Shown here: piece by piece, positions 56,831 to 64,000 of the stretch | Numbering within the stretch: position 1 is the stretch's first letter | How the letters are laid out: every line of letters starts with the position of its first letter | Origin: Mytilus trossulus | Lineage: Eukaryota > Mollusca > Bivalvia > Mytilida > Mytilidae | DNA length: 64,000 nt | Direction of reading: 5' to 3' | Assembly (NCBI RefSeq): GCF_036588685.1 | Contig: NC_086384.1 | Coordinates: 14,708,195-14,772,194, forward strand | Made by a program: the position numbers and the translations under genes | Notes under the pieces: generated by a model | Told to the model about the DNA's origin: nothing | Database searches by the model: none | The model's input: only the letters and a program-made list of their open reading frames with translations

Positions 56831-57190
56831 TTCTATTTTGTTGACAATCTGTTGTAGAAAACTGCTGATCAATTAAACGACAGCAACTAAAATCACTGCC
56901 CAATAGGAGCAAGTGCACTGTATTAAAATTCAAAGTAAAGCTATAACACATGTGAAGAAAGGACTCATGGATGAAGTTTGTCATGTTAAGTTGTCAATAG
57001 ATACCGTACCGCGCGTTCAACATGTTCAATTAGAAAACTTAAAATCAAGAATGAGCAGGAAAAATGTAATTTATAGATGAAAATTGAAAACAGCCTTTTA
57101 ACCATGTGCAGGTTAACCACAAAGTGGTACAAAAAATAAAGGTAAAGGAAAAAAGTTTTAATAAAGATTTGTTTTTATAAATTATATATA

Positions 57191-57420
57191 CTATATGTCT
57201 CTATGTAAGTGTCTCTTTGATTGCTGATCGAATTCCGATCTTGCATCTTGATCACCATACACTAATTTCCTTAAGTCTTCATCAAATTCACCCTTGTTAA
57301 ACAGTAAGTTTTCAAGATCTTGATTATATCCACGCGGAACTTCAATCATAGAAGAGCGTTCCTTTATTTTCGTTTTACCACTGGGCATGAAAAAAATCAT
57401 GTAACCTTGATATCCAAGTG
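57191..57420 (-). CDS. Small-gene copy 3, coding exon 2
   Basis: Starts LGYQGYMIFF and ends LHRDI-stop; about 14 residues longer than copy 1. Confidence 0.76.
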
Positions 57421-58541
57421 CTGAAAAAGATATCGATGCGACTAGTAGATTATATTCATAAAATATAACATGTAAACTGAAATATCTAGGATTTCGTTAC
57501 CATACAAAAAAAGTTCACGTTTACTACTATTAAATCAATTCATCGATTGATTTGGTTACAAAGTAAGCTGTACATACTGGTTTTAAAACACGAACAATGA
57601 GATAGAACCAATGTATTCACTTTTGTTTATGATAAATCGAAAAATATTTATTTAAGTATTGCTTAAGTAACATTTACGAAAAACATGGTCCTATACAATG
57701 TCGATATCATTTAACGTCATGCGTTTCACAGACAGTAATGACGTCTTTCCGATAAATCTTTTGGATGTGTACTGATTGATACTTAAGGCTGGGTTCTCTC
57801 ACTGCAAGTATAGTCATGGATCGGACCTTTTTTTGTTGTTTTTTTTCCATTTTTTTGTTTTTGTTTGGTTCACTCGAACTTGAATCAAGCCATTTGAACT
57901 TTTTTAAGACTGGTCTTATGTAACTCTGTTGCACCACTCTCCTTGGTTTAAGGATTTGTTTAGCTCTCAATGTCATTTTGTGTATGTATCAGTCAGATGT
58001 ATGTTATTCAGCGGTTAACGTTGGTTACAGTTAGTCTTATTTGTTTTTTCGATTATTGTTTTGTTATAAATCAGGTCATTTTCTTTTTCGTTTTATTGAA
58101 TTCGATGACTTTTATGAGCCATTCAAGTCTCTTATTAAAAGTGGGGGATATTGGACAAAATAGTCTACCCTATATATTAAGAAAACCACTCAAGAAAAAA
58201 CATCCGAAAAAAAATTCGTAAACATAAAATTTAAATACTAAAGTTGAAAGTTTTTATATGCAATGTTTTATGGATTAATTTGTCTTTTCGTAGTCTATAA
58301 ATTTGAGCCATTGTGTAGTAAGTTTATCTCGAATTTTGCGAATGTCCAATTGGTCATTTTTCCTCACGTTTTACTTAAATAAATGTCATGTTAACAAAAA
58401 ATTACCAGAATGTAGATGGACACTTCCTTCCTCTGGTAACATGGATTTGATTCTATTGTAATCAGGATCTTTACTTTCAATATTATATTCAGGATTTGGC
58501 ATTCCAGAAAACACATGCAACAATACTTTCATATACTCCAT
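57191..58541 (-). CDS. Small SG-x-x-NPEY / LGYxGY protein, copy 3
   Basis: Coding exons are 58541-58406 (136 nt) and 57420-57191 (230 nt), giving 121 aa. The phase 1 intron has donor TTCTG|GTAATT and acceptor TTTCAG|CACTTG. Exon 1 has VFSGMPNPEY; exon 2 has LGYQGYM and VPRGYNQDLENLLFNKG. Its C-terminus is longer than in the other copies and hydrophilic (EFDQQSKRHLHRD). A noncoding first exon is suggested near 60655 (AGAA|GTAAGT), leaving a 2.1 kb intron with a ~500 bp repeat in it. An 89-codon open frame lies in the coding intron. Confidence 0.76.
57707..57976 (-). other. 89-codon lysine-rich open frame in an intron
   Basis: An ATG-to-stop frame inside the coding intron of small-gene copy 3, same strand. 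It is basic, with NKNKKMEKKQQKK. No family recognised, no splice evidence, and no counterpart in the other two copies. It may be a fragment of an inserted element. Confidence 0.2.
58406..58541 (-). CDS. Small-gene copy 3, coding exon 1
   Basis: 45 codons plus one base, starting MEYMKVLLHVF. Ends HLHS where the other two copies end QLPS. Confidence 0.76.
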
Positions 58542-58907
58542 TTCTAAAAAAAGATAGAAATGATCTGAATTATTCGTTTGTGTATTCGAGAGTTATTATT
58601 TGTAATTTGCTATAATTGTGCAACATAAAATGTATAAAATTAAAAAAGTTTCATTCGTAATTCTGCTGACGAAGCCAATTGTATATTGATCGAGTTTTCT
58701 CGGAAATGCTTGAAGCTAACTATTAAAAAAAAGATATATCCAAAAGTGTGCATGATAATAATATCAATTCTCTCCTCTAATACTCTATATAATGCAAAAC
58801 AGACATTTACAGATATACGAGATAATTCTAACTTTCCAATTGTCAACTTCCCATTTCTCATATTATATTGCGTTTACAAATATGCATTAATACGTTACGC
58901 TAATACA

Positions 58908-59420
58908 TATAAAAAAGAAGATGTGGTATGATTGCGAATTAGACAACTGTCCACAAGAGACAAAAATGACACAAACATTAACAATGAGCAAAGCCAATAC
59001 CGCATACTCAGCTATAAACGGCCCCGATGAGACAATGTAAAACAATTCAAACGAGAAAACTAACGGCCTTATTTATATATAAAAAATGAACGAAAAAACA
59101 AATATGTATAACACATAAACAAACGACAACCACTGAATTACAGGCTTCTGACTTGGGACAGGCACATACTTAAATAATGTGGCGGGGTTAAACATGTTAG
59201 CGGGATCCCAACTCTCCCCCTAACCTGGAACAATGGTATAACAGTACAACATAAGAATGAACTATACAAATCAATTGAAAAAGGCTCAACTCATCAGATG
59301 GACAAAAATACAAGTGAACGTGGCTGGGTACTTGTACTTCCCGATAAAAAAAGACACTAGAAACAGATCTGAGAGTACTCGCAGTCATCTGACTGCTAGT
59401 TCAAAGCCACTAACAACTAA
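58908..59420 (+). repeat. ~500 bp family B-type repeat, second copy
   Basis: Same internal order as 56318-56830 (GGCCCCGATGAGACAATGTAAA, GTGGCGGGGTTAAACATG, CAGATCTGAGAGTACTCG). In the 5' intron of small-gene copy 3. Confidence 0.8.
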
Positions 59421-59439
59421 CATCAAATCATACATCTAA

Positions 59440-60640
59440 GACTAAACTATGAATCCATGGATTTAGAGTAAAGACGTCAAGGTTCAAACGGTCCCATTAC
59501 ATTAACTTCATTCAAAAGCTCTTATTACACAAAAAAAACTTAATTATTAGGAAGAACCATGTTCTGCTCATACGAACAAAAAGATTGTCTTATAAATGCG
59601 TAAATAAAACAAAAACTCATGTGGGATGATGAATTGCGCGGATCATTATTAGGAGAAATTATTAGTGCTGAAAGAGAAATTTCAAAATGTTTGCGTTCAC
59701 CATGATGATTGATATGGTGTGTCTGTCTACACTAAGTAGCGCAATGTTTTCGATCTTTATATACCAGGATAGTCTTCTTATTTAGAAGATCACCAATTGT
59801 GCTGTTTCATAGAGTTAAGATTCGAATTGCTTATGATCCATTAAATTGTAGCAGAAAATGATTACTCTAGCCTGTCGAGGCTACTTAATTTGTTTCTCTT
59901 GCAGTTTTTTTTCTTTGCAATTACTCTTAGCGAATTACTTGTTAAAACAAATATACACAAGTTCGTATAAAAGCAACATAACTTCAAACTTCATTTACTT
60001 GGATAAAAATGACTTAAAATAATTATAGATGAATAAGTAAAAATCTCAATACTTGTTATCTTAACCTAATATTTCTAAAATTCTGCCTGCTACTACTGTT
60101 TTGTATTTAAAATACATCGGCTTATATATAAAAAAAAAAAAAACAGTATTTAAAAAAGGTTGATATGAGTTCTTCGTAATAAAGATTAAAATTGATAGGT
60201 AAACACTGTCAATGTCTGAATAGGTTTTCCATCAGTATATTATTTCAAAACACTTCATGAATTTACAAAATATCAAATGGAGTATAATGTTAACATCTTC
60301 TAATAATATTTTTTTAACTCAATTTCGTCTTCTTCTTTGAGTTATGATTGGTTGATGGATTATTATTGGTTTTGTTTTTGTTCAAAAATATACTTTGTAT
60401 GGAAATATATCATTTAAATATAGTTCATAAAAATATTCTTAAATCTTTGAAATGCTCCTTCTATGTGTTATGTTTATGTGTATAAAACGATATAAAATAA
60501 CACATGATATATTTATAATTTTAAACGATGTAATTTTAGGTCAGTCAGACGCCTGCTTTAGAATACATATCATCTTGATAATCATAATCTGTACCCTGAT
60601 AAAAAAAAATTCATTGATGTCTACATTAATGATGAAAGTG
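59440..60640. other. Intron of small-gene copy 3, otherwise empty
   Basis: AT-rich, no frames with recognisable domains and no clear repeat, apart from poly-A runs near 60130. Confidence 0.4.
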
Positions 60641-60654
60641 TACTAAATACTTAC

Positions 60655-60710
60655 TTCTATTTCTGCCTCTGGTTTAAAGTAAACAAAGGTCATCTCAAAG
60701 TGTAAATGTG
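60655..60710 (-). other. Putative 5' noncoding exon, small-gene copy 3
   Basis: Donor ATAGAA|GTAAGT, with the block CACTTTGAGATGACC shared with copy 2. A further block (TCTACGAAAGA) shared with copy 1 lies upstream (about 60737-60749) and may be part of a promoter. Confidence 0.45.
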
Positions 60711-61202
60711 CGTAATTTCAGTTTGTATTACAGTTGTCTTTCGTAGAATGTCAATAAAAACATAATCTTACTGCCTTGAATATATTCAGACAGCATTGTA
60801 AATGATGGTTAACTAATGAGTTTTACATATATGTCAGATGAGGATTATTTTGCTAAACCTTGTAAACCTCATATGGAACGCACACATGTATGTCTAGAGC
60901 GATTTTCTCACATACTGATCATATTGTTGAAATATTTTGACAGACAGTTTTATTTTGTTGTAAATATGTCCGTGTGATTAATTCAAAAATACGATTAGTA
61001 ATTGACCTCTCATATGTCTTCTCGATAAGATTGAATTCACGATCCGGTACCAGAGCGTTCACGATCCATTCGCAATTCTTGACCACTGTAAGGTATTCTT
61101 TCACGATCAGTTCTCTCGATAAACAGAATGACACCCGTGAAATATCGCCCATGAACTATTGAGGAGTTTTAAACTTATACAACTTTGATAGTACTGGGTT
61201 GC

Positions 61203-61360
61203 GTTCAATATCATAGCGGCTCCGTAGTGCTACGTAAATTTATGACTATTGGACGTGTAGCTAGCCTAGCTGCTACGTAGAAATTGATAATAGCTAGGCT
61301 AGTTACCCGTTTAGTGGACAAAAATCTACGTAGCACTACATAGCCGACACTATATTGAAC
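61203..61360. mobile_element. MITE-like inverted repeat
   Basis: Left arm GTTCAATATCATAGCGGCTC..GTAGTGCTACGTA is mirrored by TACGTAGCACTACATAGCC..TATATTGAAC; an inner CTAGCCTAGC / GCTAGGCTAG palindrome forms the core. Confidence 0.8.
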
Positions 61361-61364
61361 GTGA

Positions 61365-62635
61365 CCCTGGCATTATTAGCAACGTCATAACTCGCGTCAT
61401 CATGTCTTATGAGATGTAATTAGCGACGTCACAATGTGTGAGGAGTAGTTATCAAGCTTGCTTTTGTTTAGCGTAAAACTGTCTTAGAGCTGTCTTAGGG
61501 CTAAGACAAGTTCAGGAGGTTTAAAAGCCAGTAGTATAACGATTAACAAATAACCAGGTTTTCTTTGTATATATACATTAAAGCCAACGCTCTACATGTA
61601 TACATTATGTGTTAATAAAAAATGCAACTGATTTACACCACAACTGTTGAATAGACCTTTGTGTTCATATGTATATATATCTAATCTCATTCTAGTCCGT
61701 TCAACTGACAGAATCGGTTGACATTTCATGAAATTCTTATCAAGTATCCTCATGGACTAGTCTTTATACTTATATCTGTTAGCTAATTAGGGGTCATTTG
61801 CATTCAAAGCTGAGTTAAAGTGGTTTTTTTTTTTGCAAAAAAGAACTCAATTTACCAATAGTTACCGTTTTCGTTATATTTTGCGATGTCAAAATGAAAT
61901 AAATATAAAGGACAGTATATACATATTGTCCTAAAATGGTTCATGTACAAATTTATATTATGTTCTACACAATACATTTTAACAGGAAAGACTGCCATTG
62001 GAGTACATCCCCACTATTTTTTTTTAATATATTCTCATCCACTAAAGTCATTCAAGTACTGAGGGAACATTTGATGTAAGGTTTGTCCACATTTTGGGTT
62101 TGTCCACATTTTGGAATACATACTATTGAGTCTGTTCCCCAATGTCTCCAATTTGGAATATTGCAATACATAAAATTTAGAATGGAAACTGGGAATACAT
62201 GTGTATGTCAAAGAAACAACAACCCAATCAAAGAGCAGACAACACCCGAAGGACATCAATTGGTTTTTAATGGAGTAAGAAACTCCCAGCTGACCCCTGA
62301 GAAAAGATGTACAGATGTACCGATTAAATTCAATAGTCTGTTCTAAGATTCATGAGATACACTTCAATATTCATTATTCATTGAAAAAGTCGAATCATCT
62401 TTTAGAAGTGTTGTTCCAATGGAAATGAAACATGCACCCCTCACCCTCTTTATAAGTTAAAAAGGCTACATTTTTTCCTTTTCTTAAAACCGCAAATTCT
62501 TTTAGGGGGTGGAGGGATGTTCCAAACCTGTTTCTTAGTGGAATTGTGAATCTTCTTGAGATTTTTTTTCTTTTATTGGTGGGGGGAGGGAGGTCCCAAC
62601 TTGTTGTTTATAAGTTGTTAATCACGTTTTGAAAA
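61365..62635. other. Intergenic; reverse family C fragment
   Basis: No gene seen. 62190-62290 resembles reversed family C (GTCAAAGAAACAACAACCC, GAAGGACATCAATTGG). Confidence 0.45.
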
Positions 62636-62895
62636 CGTCTGGCTAAAAAATGAAAGAAAACAAACAAACAAACAATAGAAAACATGACACAACATAAAGA
62701 TAAATAAAGAATAAGCAACACGAACCCCACCAGAAAAAAGGGGTGATCGCAGATGCTCCGGAAGGGTTTAATATGTCTGGACTATTTTTTCCTCATTTTT
62801 GAAGGCTGTATAGTAGCCTATATGTACTTCGTAATTTGAACCTCTGTGGATAGTTGTCTCGTTGGCAATCATACCACATATACTGATTTTTATAT
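62636..62895 (-). repeat. Family A fragment then family B fragment
   Basis: GCAACACGAACCCCACCAG and GCTCCGGAAGGGT (62636-62770), then GGATAGTTGTCTCGTTGGCA (62835-62895), both reverse. Confidence 0.65.
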
Positions 62896-62899
62896 GGAT

Positions 62900-64000
62900 T
62901 GCAGACCTGCACAAAGATGTTCAAAGTTGAATAAACTGCAAACAGCCTACTACAATGATGAGTATAATTAGTATACATGTTGATTTGCAAAGGAACTACA
63001 TGCAATGTTCATTTTAAAAATGGAAGGTCTTTTGTCACTTTGCAATATTGAATTATATAAGAAATTGTCAGTGTTTATCAGAAAACTGTCTTCTCTTCTT
63101 TAAAATTTGTTTGTATTAATTTGTTAATCACATGTTCATTTCTGTCATATTGAATATATGCTTGTTAACAATAATAACTTCTTGTAACACATTGTAAATG
63201 TGCCTGGGTGTTTTCCTAATAAACATTGATTTTTGAATCTTGCAAGTGTTTATTGGAAATAAAAGGGTTCCACGACCAATCTTATCTTAATTTAAGTGCA
63301 AATAACATGCTAGAAGTTGATGACAACAAAGAGGTATAAAGATAGAAACTCTAAATTAGTGTCAATTTATGTTTTCAATTCATACTCTGCACCATCGCCA
63401 AATCACATAGATCCACCACGGCTGAATAAAAGACAGTATATATCTGTGCTTTATTAACATTAAATGCACGTTAAGATCTTTTATTTCTCTTTATAAATAA
63501 TACATTAGTAAAATACATAACTTGATATTCAAAACTCATACACCAACCTATGTATGTTGGCAATCTAGCTAATCCTGCTAATTGCATAGTATTTTTCATG
63601 TGCATTAGGCGATAGGTTTGATGCCTTTCTTATTATCTGTTGCTTAACGTGTCATATTAAGGTATATAGGAAAATAATTCTGAGACAGGTACCTGTGCTT
63701 GTAATCATCAATTCATAAACTTTATTCAGGGTCTCATTCAACTTGATTCTGAACTTAAACTGATTTTCACATGGTATCTGCTGATAAAAATGCCACTTTA
63801 AAGTCTACTCCTCTGTGAACTTACTTGTTATTTGTTGTTGCTTGCCTGCAAATTCTGCCGCAAATTTCCAATTGAGTTTATCTAAAATGTCATGTTAAGC
63901 TTCTGAAATCTTCTTCCTCGTCGGCTTTATTAGCTCGGAAGAGGATATGTTTCACTGTATTGTATAATTCTGTAGACTTTAAATTAATTTTTTTTTATAT
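62900..64000. other. No gene seen to window end
   Basis: AT-rich. TAATAAACATTGATTTTTGA at 63219-63238 looks like the 3' end of a transcribed unit or LINE on the plus strand, but I see no coding sequence for it. Confidence 0.35.

Overview
The window is eukaryotic, AT-rich, and looks like nuclear DNA of a marine bivalve, most likely a mussel (Mytilus or a close relative). That call rests on spliced genes with GT-AG introns, almost no long open frames, and dense dispersed repeats that I recognise from memory as typical of mussel genomes. I could not run a search to confirm the species.

Layout. 1-27.5 kb holds no gene I can support. It is made of dispersed retroelement tails, short inverted-repeat elements (notably 7622-8070 with target duplications), a 48-49 bp minisatellite (11.8-13.0 kb), and a 5.66 kb unit with terminal inverted repeats (16694-22355). 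That unit carries a 28 bp hairpin array, a G-rich minisatellite and a 12-copy ~268 bp satellite. 28.1-47.0 kb holds two tandem copies, both on the minus strand, of a six-exon gene. 37.2-38.4 kb between them is a ~155 bp satellite interrupted by nested insertions. 49.0-60.7 kb holds three tandem minus-strand copies of a small gene with two coding exons (products of 108, 102 and 121 aa). 61-64 kb is intergenic.

Main result. In both copies of the larger gene, a signal-peptide-like exon is followed by three exons encoding a complete PRDM9-type PR/SET domain. Two exons encoding a 12-cysteine, VWC-like tail come last. All six exons have identical lengths in the two copies (85, 68, 192, 301, 171 and 146 nt; 963 nt, 320 aa), every junction is in phase, and introns differ by many indels. 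Read literally, this is a SET-domain lysine-methyltransferase-like protein routed to the secretory pathway. The SET exons form a phase 1-1 cassette of exactly 561 nt, so skipping it would leave a 133 aa secreted cysteine-rich protein in frame. The joining of the signal, SET and VWC-like exons is inferred from order, strand, phase and conservation and needs transcript evidence.

The three small genes share a S-G-x-x-[DN]-P-E-Y motif in exon 1 and a L-G-Y-x-G-Y motif at the start of exon 2. I can assign no function to them. No tRNA, rRNA, CRISPR or prokaryotic feature was seen.
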